Shown: in pieces, positions 6,534 to 14,647 of the stretch
How positions within the stretch are numbered: the first letter of the stretch is position 1
Layout: the number at the start of each line of letters is the position of its first letter
DNA from: a virus
Virus record (IMG/VR): IMGVR_UViG_3300038701_000839
Location: 1-24,242 of that record
Direction: 5' to 3' (one strand)
Length of the DNA: 24,242 nucleotides
Notes under the pieces: model-generated
Told to the model about the DNA's origin: nothing
Seen by the model: only the letters and a program-made list of their open reading frames with translations
Database searches by the model: none
Position numbers and translations under genes: made by a program

Positions 6534-7481
6534 ATGGCAAACGTTGACATCACAATTTATTGCCAAGGCCCAACCGGCGAAACGACCGCAACGCATGGAG
6601 CGATTGAGGGCGGCACGGGTGCCTTTACGTCCTACACACTAACGGAAGATGTTTCTTTCAATGGGTTCTACGAATTCGTCGGCACCTATGACGATGCAGT
6701 CGATACGCGACCAGACGGGCCGTTTGCAATCGTGATCGGTGGTGGCCGGAACACGCTCTATATTAACGCGGCCGATAACATATACCGATTGGCAACGTGC
6801 CTCAGCTCCACACAAACGCAAGCAGCAGCCGACGCAGCGTTGCGTGCGTTGTGTCTCGAAAAATTCTTCATCGACGCCTACGATCCGGATGTTGTGTACG
6901 GTGATGAGGACGCGTTGGTTAATGCGATGCTTGAGGCAAACGGTGATTTGCCACGATTCACCGCACAGTCTCTATCAAGGGTGGGTGATGCACTGACCGC
7001 CCTAGCCGCCAAGTTCGCTGGCATGGCATCGTTGCCAAACTGGCTCGGTGCTCTGTTCGGCAAGTCATCCGACGCCAGCACGCTCACCGAGATCAACGCA
7101 ACCACGGGCGGGGCGACGTTTGATAATTCGACGGACTCGGCGGAGGCCATTCGAGATCGAGGGGATGCGGCTTGGACGGGTTCGGGTGGCGGCGGTGGTT
7201 CTGGTGACTACCAAATTACAATCACAGTCGAGGATGGCGATTCCAACGGCGTGCAAGGGGCCAAGGTGTCAATCCTTGGCGGCAACTATGGCGAGACGAG
7301 CAATGCCAATGGTGAGTTGACTTTGAATGTGGACGCGGGCTCGTACACGCTGATCACGACGCCACCGAGCGGGTATGCAACGCCGAGCAATCAGGCGTTG
7401 GATGATGTGAATGCTGATAGGACGGCGACGGTGACGCTGACGGAGACAGGCGAGTCATCGGAGGCAGGGTGGCTTGGCTAG
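6534..7481 (+). CDS. Virion-associated protein with C-terminal carboxypeptidase-regulatory-like domain
   Basis: 315 residues from ATG 6534, one base after the previous stop. The N-terminal ~90 residues are beta-like and resemble an appendage domain. A helical middle contains an Ala-rich segment. A recurrent phage-style motif, FDNSTDSAEAIRDRGDAAW, lies near residue 200-218, followed by a Gly/Ser linker (SGGGGGSG). The final ~85 residues look like a carboxypeptidase-regulatory/SpaA-type beta-sandwich (VQGAKVSILGGNYGETSNAN, then GELTLNVDAGSYTL), which typically decorates structural proteins. It is the last of the adhesion block before the packaging genes. Exact position on the particle is not known. 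Confidence 0.62.
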   Translation: MANVDITIYCQGPTGETTATHGAIEGGTGAFTSYTLTEDVSFNGFYEFVGTYDDAVDTRPDGPFAIVIGGGRNTLYINAADNIYRLATCLSSTQTQAAADAALRALCLEKFFIDAYDPDVVYGDEDALVNAMLEANGDLPRFTAQSLSRVGDALTALAAKFAGMASLPNWLGALFGKSSDASTLTEINATTGGATFDNSTDSAEAIRDRGDAAWTGSGGGGGSGDYQITITVEDGDSNGVQGAKVSILGGNYGETSNANGELTLNVDAGSYTLITTPPSGYATPSNQALDDVNADRTATVTLTETGESSEAGWLG

Positions 7482-7830
7482 GATTTGCAAATGCGGAGCG
7501 ATTACGCAGCGCGGCTTGTGCGACAAGTGCAAATCGCCAGCGAAGCCGCATCGGCAAACGACAAAACAAAGAGGCTATGGGCATGATTGGCGAAAACTGA
7601 GTGAGCTACAACGCGAGCAGCGTCCAATATGCGAGGTATGTGATGCAAGAGGCAAAGTGCGACCGGCAACAGAAATGCATCACATCGAAAAAATACGGGA
7701 TGCACCGGATAAGCGTTTGGACATCCAAAACACGATGGCGGTGTGCCACGGTTGCCACGAAGAAGTGGAGGGGATGAGTTGGGTAGAGCTGCAAAGTTTT
7801 CTATTACAGCTTGAAACGGAGAAGGATTGA
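7474..7830 (+). CDS. HNH endonuclease
   Basis: 118 residues from TTG 7474, with GGAGG-type sequence at about 7461-7465 and an 8-base overlap with the previous gene. The N-terminus has a Cys cluster (C5, C7, C16, C19) that could bind zinc. The HNH core is clear: C53-x2-C56, the EMHHIEK motif (H69/H70), N86 in QNTMAV, and C91-x2-C94-H95. Phage HNH proteins beside terminase genes assist DNA packaging by nicking or cutting DNA together with the terminase (known for HK97-type phages). Position immediately before the small terminase gene fits this role. Confidence 0.87.
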   Translation: MARICKCGAITQRGLCDKCKSPAKPHRQTTKQRGYGHDWRKLSELQREQRPICEVCDARGKVRPATEMHHIEKIRDAPDKRLDIQNTMAVCHGCHEEVEGMSWVELQSFLLQLETEKD

Positions 7831-8300
7831 TGGCAGGCAGAAAAGGACAGCGAAGTGGTGGACACAACGCAAAGACAACGGCAGAGCATATGCGAGACGG
7901 GACGTACAACGCGACCAGGCACGCGAACCGTGCGGATGCTACGCCAGCAGCAGGAATACCAATCAAGCCCGTGGGTTTGTCGGATGTTGCAGAGCGTGTT
8001 TGGTCCGAGATGGTCAGCCATTTGCCTCCGGCAGCTCTTGGTAGTGCTGATACTTTGGCACTGCGGGAATGTGCCAGGTGGTACGAATTGTACAGCCGCA
8101 CAATGGAGCAATTCGAAGCCGATCCGCTGGACAAGGATCTGCGTGGAGCAACAAAAGACGCTTGGGATAGGTTCTGGTCAATTGCCAAGGATTTTGGAGC
8201 AACACCAGTTGCCAGAGCACGGTTGCAGCTTCATGGCGATGACGGCAAACCAGATTCACCGATGGACAAGCTGCGGGAACTTATGGCGAGCCGAAACTGA
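7830..8300 (+). CDS. Terminase small subunit (P27-like)
   Basis: 156 residues; ATG 7830 overlaps the previous stop as TGATG. The basic N-terminus (MAGRKGQRSGGHNAKTTAEH) and the later pattern GLSDVAERVWSEMVSHLPPA, then a helical segment and an F-G-A-T-P-V-A-R-ARLQ motif followed by DKLREL, match the P27 family of small terminases. It recognises phage DNA and positions the large subunit for packaging. It sits four bases ahead of the large subunit gene, the standard order. Confidence 0.87.
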   Translation: MAGRKGQRSGGHNAKTTAEHMRDGTYNATRHANRADATPAAGIPIKPVGLSDVAERVWSEMVSHLPPAALGSADTLALRECARWYELYSRTMEQFEADPLDKDLRGATKDAWDRFWSIAKDFGATPVARARLQLHGDDGKPDSPMDKLRELMASRN

Positions 8301-8304
8301 CAGG

Positions 8305-10101
8305 ATGGACGATCCAATTGATCAGGTAAACCGATACATCAGCGGCGTCATGGATGGGTCCATTGTTGTCGGGGAGCTTGTTCGCAAATGCGTCAAGCGG
8401 CATTTGTACGATTTAGAGAACGCTGGCGAGCGTGGGCACTACTTCGATGCAAAAAAAGCAGCCGCAGCAGTTTCTTGGTTTCCGGTTTGTTTGCAACACG
8501 TAGAGGGAGAGTGGGCAGGTGAGCCGGTGACGTTGACCGACAACCAAGCGTTTATCGTTTGGAGCATTTTCGGATGGCGACGATCAGATGGAACGCGACG
8601 ATTCCGACACGCGTACATTTCGTGTGCTCGCAAATGGGGAAAGTCAACGATAGCGGCTGGTCTTGCGTTGCAATGTTTGACTGCTGACGATCCATTTGAA
8701 CCTGCGGCACAAGTCTACTGTGCAGCAACGAAAGAAGATCAAGCCAAGATTGTTCACCGATTAGCCCAAGTAATGGCGGAGAATTCTGAGGTGATGCAGG
8801 CACAGGTAAAGGTGCTCGCAAGGTCAATCACCACCCGATCTGATTCGTTCCAACCAAACAGTTATTTCAAACCGCTTGGTAGCGATTCCAGAACGGCGGA
8901 CGGGTTCAATCTGCATTGTGCGGTAATTGATGAGGTCCACGAATGGCGAGAGCATCATCAGGGGTTGTGGGACAAACTCAACACGGCATCGGGGTCTCGG
9001 CGGAATTGGTTGGTTGTCACAATCACGACAGCGGGAGACGACAAATCTGATCTGTGGATTTCGATCGAACAACTTTGTCAAGCTACTCTGGACAACTACA
9101 CGGACGATGACCCGCCAGGAGATAATCGATTCGTTTTTATTGCACGACTAGACGGTAAGCGTGCATGTGATTGCGAGGCGTTGCCCGATTGTCAATTGTG
9201 TGGCGGCACTGGGGAGATTCCAGAGGATGACATTTTTGACGAAGCGAACTGGCCGAAAGCAAACCCCAATTTCCCGATTACTCCCAAACTTGATTTTTTG
9301 AGAGAGCAAGCGAGTGACGCCAAGACGAACGCCAAGAGTCTGCACGCATTCAAACGGTATCACTGCAACATCAAAGTAAGCAGTTTGAGCAAGGCGATCG
9401 ATGATACGATCTGGGCACGAGCAAAAGGCGAGTTTGCAGACTGGCGAGACGCAGACGCAATCTGCGGAGCGTGGGACATGGGCGGGCAGGACGACATGGC
9501 TGCAATGGGTCTGTGCGCCAGATTTGACACGGGGCAAGTGGAGATCGACGAACGAACCGGGAGCCCAACTGGTCGGCCTGTCTATCGATACGAAGTGGAC
9601 GCCGTTGGTTTTATCAATCGGCAAGCCGAACGTGATTTGTCCAAAGAACCGTTTGCACAATGGGTGAACCAGGATTTGCTTCGCGTCAACACGATGGAAA
9701 TCAATGAAATGCGAATGGAGGTTATCCGCGAGTACCGTGACAACATGGTGCGGTCGTGGGCTTATGACCCTCACACAAGCAGGGACTTTGCTCAATCGCT
9801 GGAGCCAGAGGGGATTGAGTGTGTCAAGTTTTATCAAAACGCCAACACATGGACGGAACCGCTGACGGGTTTTTTGCGCGACCTGAAACGTGGCAGGATT
9901 CGGCACGACGGCAACGGACTGTTGACATGGGCGGTCAGTAATTTGATCACGGTGCAAATGTCTCGCAAGGCAAGCGTGCAACTGATGCCGGACAAGGGGG
10001 AAAGCGTTGACAAGATCGATCCGATTGTCGCTGTGATCATGGCCTATCGTTTGGTCAGTGTTGCTCCGGCCCGGTCACGTGGTCGGTTATTTATTTCGTA
10101 A
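8305..10101 (+). CDS. Terminase large subunit (ATPase and nuclease)
   Basis: 598 residues from ATG 8305, preceded by AGGA. The frame is open further upstream but that overlaps the small subunit. ATPase: a Walker A-like CARKWGKST (about 107-115) and Walker B LHCAVIDE (203-210). Nuclease: AWDMGGQDD (D391, D396/D397), D488 in AYDPH, and D572 in DPIVAVIMAY near the C-terminus, as in the Terminase_1 family. It drives DNA into the prohead and cuts the concatemer. An unusual Cys-rich insertion (C288, C290, C296, C299 followed by GGTGE) lies between the two domains and looks like a small zinc-binding knuckle. Confident assignment. Confidence 0.95.
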   Translation: MDDPIDQVNRYISGVMDGSIVVGELVRKCVKRHLYDLENAGERGHYFDAKKAAAAVSWFPVCLQHVEGEWAGEPVTLTDNQAFIVWSIFGWRRSDGTRRFRHAYISCARKWGKSTIAAGLALQCLTADDPFEPAAQVYCAATKEDQAKIVHRLAQVMAENSEVMQAQVKVLARSITTRSDSFQPNSYFKPLGSDSRTADGFNLHCAVIDEVHEWREHHQGLWDKLNTASGSRRNWLVVTITTAGDDKSDLWISIEQLCQATLDNYTDDDPPGDNRFVFIARLDGKRACDCEALPDCQLCGGTGEIPEDDIFDEANWPKANPNFPITPKLDFLREQASDAKTNAKSLHAFKRYHCNIKVSSLSKAIDDTIWARAKGEFADWRDADAICGAWDMGGQDDMAAMGLCARFDTGQVEIDERTGSPTGRPVYRYEVDAVGFINRQAERDLSKEPFAQWVNQDLLRVNTMEINEMRMEVIREYRDNMVRSWAYDPHTSRDFAQSLEPEGIECVKFYQNANTWTEPLTGFLRDLKRGRIRHDGNGLLTWAVSNLITVQMSRKASVQLMPDKGESVDKIDPIVAVIMAYRLVSVAPARSRGRLFIS

Positions 10102-10114
10102 GGTGGATGGATCG

Positions 10115-11752
10115 ATGAGTAGAATACAAAACATTTCCAGCGGTCTATCCAACCCCGTGCAATGGTTGGTCGATTGGTTCCGCGGCGGAGACGCTGACAG
10201 CGGAGTGAAGGTGACGCTGGAAACGGCACTGGGTGACGCATCGGTATGGGGAGCCGTGCAAAAAATATCCAGTCACATCGGACTGATGCCGTTGAATCTG
10301 CGGAAGTCAAAAGACCGAGGCAGCGAGATCGCAAGCAACAACACGCTGCACTCGTTGACGACACAGAACCCAAACGCGATTCAGACGCCGTTTGTATTCA
10401 AGCAAACGTTGATGCTGCACGCGTTGCTTGCCGGCAACGGTCGTGCGGCAATTATCCGGCGGAACGGGGTGCCGATTGAACTGATCCCGATGCTACCAAG
10501 CCAAACGCTGACATGCATGGTCGACGGTGCAAAGTGGCACGCAGTAATCCCAAACAAAGACGACCAACTGACAAGGCATTCCAGTGTTTACAACCGCGGG
10601 GAGTCGGGGGACATTTCCAGGATTCCTGATTCTGACGTGCTCCACATTCCGGGCTTGTCCTATTCTGGTTTTGTTGGGCTCAGCGTGGTCGATGTGTTGA
10701 AAGACGTGCTGGGAATTGGACTGGGAGCACAAAAAGCGGTTAGTGCATCGTTCAAAAACCCCAAGCCGGGCGTTTTGATTCATGCCCCCATCGGGATGTT
10801 TCGCGATGATGACGATGCTCAGAAATTCATGGACGATTTCAACAGCTATCACACAGGGGTCGACAATTCAAACCGGGCTGGATTGCTGAGAGACGGAATG
10901 ACGACCAGCGTTTTGCCGGTCAATGCATCGGATGCCCAATGGATCGAACAGCGTAAATTCCAACGCCAGGACATTGCCAACATATTTGGTTTGGAGGCAG
11001 TGCTGGGGGATGGTGAATCGGTTTCGTACAATTCCCTGGAACAACGCAATCTGGCCTACCTTGCCAACTGCCTGATGCCGTGGGCGGTCAAAATGGAGCA
11101 AGAGTTCTCGACAAAGTTGCTCGGCAGAAATCAGCGGAACCAGATGTTCTACCGATTCGATCAACAGGCTTTGCTCCGAATGGATATGCAGACGACGGTG
11201 ACATCGTATGGGGCAGCAATCGCATCTCGGATCATGTCGCCAAACGAAGCTCGGGAGCGATTGGACCTGAACCCATACGATGGCGGTGATGAGTTTGCTA
11301 ACCCTGCCATCACGCCAGGTCGTGGTAACGAACCAGACGCTGATGAATCCACCGATGTGGAACCTGATGGGTTGCTGGAACCGCAGGACAGGTCCACGGA
11401 AAAAGTGGTTGCCGCCAGGGTTCGGCATTTGATCGGCATTGAATGCCAGAGGGTTGCCAGAGCGGCCAGCGGGCGCAAGCAGCATTTGGACGGCAAGCGT
11501 AATTTCCTCGAATGGCAGGACTCCTTTTACGCACGCTGGGCGGAGACGTTCGCCAAGGCAATCACAGAGGTGGGCGGTGATCGAGACGTGGCGGAGGCAC
11601 ACTGTGCAGAGTCTCAGCGGCAACTGCTCCATCTGGCCGGAGAGATTACGGATCAAAAGACATGGGCGGCGGCTGTCGCTGACCTGACCGAAACGTGGGC
11701 GGCTCGTGGTGAGTCGATCACAAACGCAATCACGGAGCCAGTGGCATGTTGA
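10115..11752 (+). CDS. Portal protein (HK97 gp3-like)
   Basis: 545 residues from ATG 10115, preceded by AAGGTGG at good spacing. The profile is that of HK97-family portals: AVW/SVWGAVQKISSHIG near residue 45-60, LLAGNGRAAIIRRNG, LIPMLPSQT, a DVLHIPGLS motif, and the QWIEQRKFQRQDIANIFGL segment followed by SVSYNSLEQ. It forms the dodecameric ring through which DNA enters. The conserved core ends near residue 400. A helical, basic extension of about 135 residues follows, a known variation in some families. It overlaps the protease gene by 7 bases. Confidence 0.93.
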   Translation: MSRIQNISSGLSNPVQWLVDWFRGGDADSGVKVTLETALGDASVWGAVQKISSHIGLMPLNLRKSKDRGSEIASNNTLHSLTTQNPNAIQTPFVFKQTLMLHALLAGNGRAAIIRRNGVPIELIPMLPSQTLTCMVDGAKWHAVIPNKDDQLTRHSSVYNRGESGDISRIPDSDVLHIPGLSYSGFVGLSVVDVLKDVLGIGLGAQKAVSASFKNPKPGVLIHAPIGMFRDDDDAQKFMDDFNSYHTGVDNSNRAGLLRDGMTTSVLPVNASDAQWIEQRKFQRQDIANIFGLEAVLGDGESVSYNSLEQRNLAYLANCLMPWAVKMEQEFSTKLLGRNQRNQMFYRFDQQALLRMDMQTTVTSYGAAIASRIMSPNEARERLDLNPYDGGDEFANPAITPGRGNEPDADESTDVEPDGLLEPQDRSTEKVVAARVRHLIGIECQRVARAASGRKQHLDGKRNFLEWQDSFYARWAETFAKAITEVGGDRDVAEAHCAESQRQLLHLAGEITDQKTWAAAVADLTETWAARGESITNAITEPVAC

Positions 11753-12366
11753 AGGCAGACGCAAAGACGGGCAAGATTCGAATCGATGGGGAGATCGGTA
11801 GCTACTTCGAGAACGGCGTCGGCTCGTCTGAGTTTTCGGACATGCTGGACGCAATGGCTGGCAACCCGCTGGACATCACTATCAAAAGCGATGGTGGGGA
11901 CGTGTTCGAAGGGTTGAGCATCTACAACCAGCTCAAACAGTATCCAGGCAAGGTTTCCATGACGGTGGACGCGTTAGCTGCCTCGATTGCCTCTGTGATC
12001 GTGATGGCCGCGGATGACTTGGCGATCCATAAGGGATCGATGTTGATGATCCACAATCCGTGGACCGTTGCCGCAGGAGACGCTGCGGAGTTTCGCGGGG
12101 TTGCGGACGTGCTGGATTTGATTGGCGAGCAGATCGCCGGCATCTACGCAGGCAAGAGCGGAGGAAACGCTGCGGAGTTTTTGGAGATAATGACCAAAGA
12201 CACCTACATTGCGGCGGACGACGCCAAGCAGATGCGACTGGTAGACCGGATCATCGGTGAAGATGTGGAGCCAAAACCGAACCAGACTCCGATTGCTGCG
12301 GCGGCTGGTTTTGCCAATCGGGCCAATGCGGTAAAGAGGCTCAAAATTAAAACACTTGCAAACTGA
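11746..12366 (+). CDS. ClpP-like prohead protease (S14)
   Basis: 206 residues; ATG 11746 lies 7 bases inside the portal gene. ClpP features are clear: the SDGGDVFEGLSIYNQL strand-helix (48-63), catalytic Ser in DALAASIAS (S80), catalytic His in MLMIHNPW (H103), and Asp probably in MTKDTYIA (D152). In phages with this gene order the ClpP-like enzyme matures the prohead by cutting the scaffold part of the capsid protein. It lacks the C-terminal scaffold fusion found in some phages; instead the capsid protein itself carries a helical N-terminal part. The gene ends before the only long gap in the window. Confidence 0.92.
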   Translation: MLKADAKTGKIRIDGEIGSYFENGVGSSEFSDMLDAMAGNPLDITIKSDGGDVFEGLSIYNQLKQYPGKVSMTVDALAASIASVIVMAADDLAIHKGSMLMIHNPWTVAAGDAAEFRGVADVLDLIGEQIAGIYAGKSGGNAAEFLEIMTKDTYIAADDAKQMRLVDRIIGEDVEPKPNQTPIAAAAGFANRANAVKRLKIKTLAN

Positions 12367-12541
12367 CTGCATTTTCAGTACAGTTGCAATTGACATACCG
12401 ATTCCGTGATTTCACGTGTCTGCTCGTTAGCGGCGTGGCTCACTGCTCGGACGTTTTTGTTTGTATTCACGAACCAAGACGCCGAGTGGCAAGCCGTGCC
12501 GCTTTTTTTGTGCATCTTGCCACCGGCAGGAGACACAAGAA
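12367..12541 (+). promoter_or_regulatory. 175-base gap before capsid gene; candidate leader/promoter region
   Basis: This is by far the longest gap without a gene in an otherwise gapless block, immediately ahead of the most highly expressed structural gene. A perfect -35-like TTGACA occurs at 12390-12395, but no good -10 hexamer lies 16-18 bases downstream, so promoter function is only a possibility. T-rich stretches follow GC-rich DNA at about 12453-12461 and 12503-12509; the second is preceded by a hairpin. AGGAGA at 12528-12533 is a good capsid ribosome binding site, 8 bases from the start codon. Confidence 0.4.
12485..12509 (+). terminator. Terminator-like hairpin with T tract, upstream of capsid gene
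   Basis: AGTGGCA (12485-12491) pairs with TGCCGCT (12497-12503) through seven base pairs including one G-U, with a five-base loop AGCCG, and is followed at once by further T residues to 12509. This has the form of an intrinsic terminator or attenuator. Because the capsid gene starts only 33 bases later, it may partly stop read-through from the packaging genes, act as an attenuator, or mark a processed 5' end. Effect not testable from sequence alone. Confidence 0.55.
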
Positions 12542-13927
12542 ATGATCAAGTTGCTAAACAGCAAGGAAATCCGCGAGGAAATCGCCGAACGGCAAGCAGA
12601 AGCCGAGGCGATCGTGGCGGTCGCGGAAGCGGAAGAACGGGAAATGACCAAGGAAGAGCAAACGGCGTTTGACGCCATCGCTGGCCGCGGCAAAGAGGGT
12701 GACGCCAATTATCAGGCTGGCGAGATAGCTGACCTGCGGGTGAAGCTCCAGCGTGCCGAACGTCGCGAAGAAATTGCGGCGGAGGCTCGGCAGTCTCGCG
12801 AATTGCAAAACCGAATTGAAAATGGCGAGCTGGTCATTGGAAGCGACGAACCGCAGGCAAGCCGCAAGATTGTTGTGCCGGCAAAAGCGCGGGTACACGG
12901 CAAGCTGTACGCGTTTGACAATGAGGAAGACGCATACGTTGCCGGCAACGTGATTCTCGCCGGTATCTACGGCAACAAAGCCGCCACCGAGTTTTGCCAG
13001 AATCATGGGTTGTCGGTCAAAAACACGATGACCGAAGGGCAGGGAGCCAAGGGCGGTTTTCTGGTGCCGGACGAAATGCAGCGTTCGTTGGTCCGGTTGC
13101 GGGAAGAACGCGGTATTTTCCCGCGATACGCTCGCAACTACCCGATGGCATCGGACAATCTGTTCGTCCCTCGCGAGATCAATGACTGCACCGCCTACTG
13201 GGTTGGTGAGGGGTCGGAGATCACTGCGAGTGACGACGATTTGGGGGCCGCGGAGCTGACCGCAAAAAAGCTGGCTTGTCTGACGAAGGTGAGCACGGAA
13301 CTGGACGAGGACTCCGTTGTGTCGATCGGTGACATGATCACCCGCTCGATGGCTTACGCGATGGCAGACAAGATCGACCAAGCGGGTTTCAATGGCGACG
13401 GAACGAGCACCTACGGTGGCGTGACTGGGCTCAAGAATGCGTTGAACGCAAACGCAATCAACGATGCAGCGTCAGGCAATGTCTCGGCGGCGACACTGGA
13501 CCTGGCCGATTGGGAGGCTACCGCTGGTATGCTGCCCGAGTACGAAGGCACCACGAACGTCTGGTTCATGCACAAGAAGGTCTACTGGGCCTCCATCCGA
13601 GCGTTGCTCAACGCATCGGGCGGCACCACAGGAGACCAGATTGCCAACGGTTCGCCGCGAACATTGTTCGGTGATCCAGTTGTGTTTGTTCAGGTCATGC
13701 CATCCGCACCATCGACAAGCACCATCTGTGCTTACTACGGTGATCTGCGATTGGCCGCAACGCTTGGAAACCGTCGCAACGTTCAAACGCAAGTGAGCCT
13801 GGATCGTTATTTCGAAAACGATTTGATCGGCATCAAATGCACCGAGCGATTGGCGATCAACGTCCACGAGCGTGGTGACACGATCAAGACGCGTCCGATT
13901 GTCGCTTTGAAAACAGCCGCAAGCTGA
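12542..13927 (+). CDS. Major capsid protein (HK97 fold)
   Basis: 461 residues; ATG 12542 with AGGAGA 8 bases upstream (the frame is open from 12461 but that part lies in the leader). Residues 1-~110 are strongly helical and charged, like the delta/scaffold region removed by the prohead protease. The remainder shows HK97-fold capsid traits: GAKGGFLVPDEMQRSLV, VPREINDCTAYWVGEGSEI, a long KKLACLTKVSTELDEDS strand-helix, an AMADKIDQAGFNGDGTSTYG segment, and RTLFGDPVVFV with YYGDLRLAATLG near the end. It builds the icosahedral shell. Gene order protease-capsid supports the call. Confidence 0.93.
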   Translation: MIKLLNSKEIREEIAERQAEAEAIVAVAEAEEREMTKEEQTAFDAIAGRGKEGDANYQAGEIADLRVKLQRAERREEIAAEARQSRELQNRIENGELVIGSDEPQASRKIVVPAKARVHGKLYAFDNEEDAYVAGNVILAGIYGNKAATEFCQNHGLSVKNTMTEGQGAKGGFLVPDEMQRSLVRLREERGIFPRYARNYPMASDNLFVPREINDCTAYWVGEGSEITASDDDLGAAELTAKKLACLTKVSTELDEDSVVSIGDMITRSMAYAMADKIDQAGFNGDGTSTYGGVTGLKNALNANAINDAASGNVSAATLDLADWEATAGMLPEYEGTTNVWFMHKKVYWASIRALLNASGGTTGDQIANGSPRTLFGDPVVFVQVMPSAPSTSTICAYYGDLRLAATLGNRRNVQTQVSLDRYFENDLIGIKCTERLAINVHERGDTIKTRPIVALKTAAS

Positions 13928-13970
13928 TTTTGAGCAATCACCAACCAACAACATTTCGAGGATTTTTCAA

Positions 13971-14429
13971 ATGAGTAGTGAGTTGCAACGTGCGAAATTC
14001 GCACAGGTGATTGCACCAGTGGCAATCGTGGATGATGCGTCGTGGACTACAGCCGAAATCGATACGTTGGATTACGACTATCTGACCGTCATTTTCAATC
14101 TCGGTGCAACGGACATCGCGATGGCGGCTTTGAAGCTGCAATCGTCCGACACGACCGGATCCGGCTTCGCTGATGTGACCGGATTGGATTGCGACGGTGA
14201 CACCGACATTGATGGCAGTGCGGCAGCGTTGCCGAGTGCCACCGATGACGGAAGCGTCGTCGTGTTCCAAGTTGATCTGCGTGGTCAAAAGCGATTCTTT
14301 GACCTGGTGGCAACAGCCGGCGACGGTGCAGCTGGAACGTTTGCATCGGCGGTTGCGATTTTGACCAAGGGTGCAGTGGCTCCCGGTTCGACATCGGATC
14401 ACGGTGCCGAAACTGTGTTGCGGGTCTGA
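13971..14429 (+). CDS. Putative head-associated/decoration protein
   Basis: 152 residues from ATG 13971, with GAGGA a few bases before the start. Not matched to a specific family with certainty. The composition is typical of a secreted or virion beta protein: rich in A, D, T, G and V, few Lys or Arg, no membrane segment. The IFNLGATDIAMAALKLQSSD, then DTTGSGFADVTGL layout and a final AILTKGA segment resemble small proteins found next to phage capsid genes. Direct position after the capsid gene suggests a decoration or head stabilising protein; this is inference from position. Confidence 0.55.
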   Translation: MSSELQRAKFAQVIAPVAIVDDASWTTAEIDTLDYDYLTVIFNLGATDIAMAALKLQSSDTTGSGFADVTGLDCDGDTDIDGSAAALPSATDDGSVVVFQVDLRGQKRFFDLVATAGDGAAGTFASAVAILTKGAVAPGSTSDHGAETVLRV

Positions 14430-14647
14430 TGCTGGTGAAATTGGCAAGGGCGTGGCGGCAGTTTCCTGCTGGCCACGTCCTGGAGGTCCACGACGGAGTT
14501 GCGAACCTTTTGGTTGAGCGGATGCAAATAGCGAGCTATGGCAACAACAGCAATAAGCCCGAAGATTCGACTACTACGGACAGCCGGCCCGTCAAGCGAG
14601 CCGGTAACCGTCGCGGACGCAAAAAAGCAGCTCGAAATAGCATCTAG
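14429..14647 (+). CDS. Small basic phage protein overlapping the connector gene
   Basis: 72 residues; ATG 14429 overlaps the previous stop as TGATG. The first ~35 residues (VKLARAWRQFPAGHVLEVHD and following VANLLVERMQIA) match a pattern often seen in small proteins of phage head modules: a Trp-containing strand, a P-A-G-H turn and an L-V-x-R helix. The last ~37 residues are low-complexity and strongly basic (RPVKRAGNRRGRKKAAR). That tail is encoded entirely within the next gene in another frame, giving a 110-base overlap. The conserved-looking front part suggests a real gene; the tail may be tolerated by-product or functional. Confidence 0.6.
   Translation: MLVKLARAWRQFPAGHVLEVHDGVANLLVERMQIASYGNNSNKPEDSTTTDSRPVKRAGNRRGRKKAARNSI

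Noticed and set aside
7855-8304. Upstream in-frame extension of the large terminase
   Set aside because: It overlaps the whole small terminase gene and shows no terminase similarity; ATG 8305 with AGGA is the natural start.
9148-9981. Long minus-strand frame opposite the large terminase
   Set aside because: Shadow of the terminase gene; composition (His, Arg, Cys, Val) typical of reverse-complement translation.
10868-11854. Long open frame on the minus strand (328 codons) opposite the portal gene
   Set aside because: The + strand here encodes an unmistakable portal protein; the minus product is rich in Arg, Cys, His and Ser with no recognisable domain, typical of antisense shadow frames.
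12390-12418. TTGACA as a full sigma-70 promoter
   Set aside because: No acceptable -10 hexamer at 16-18 bases; kept only as a note in the gap description.
12554-13381. Long minus-strand frame opposite the capsid gene
   Set aside because: Entirely covered by the capsid coding sequence; product has no family features and no plausible ribosome binding site.
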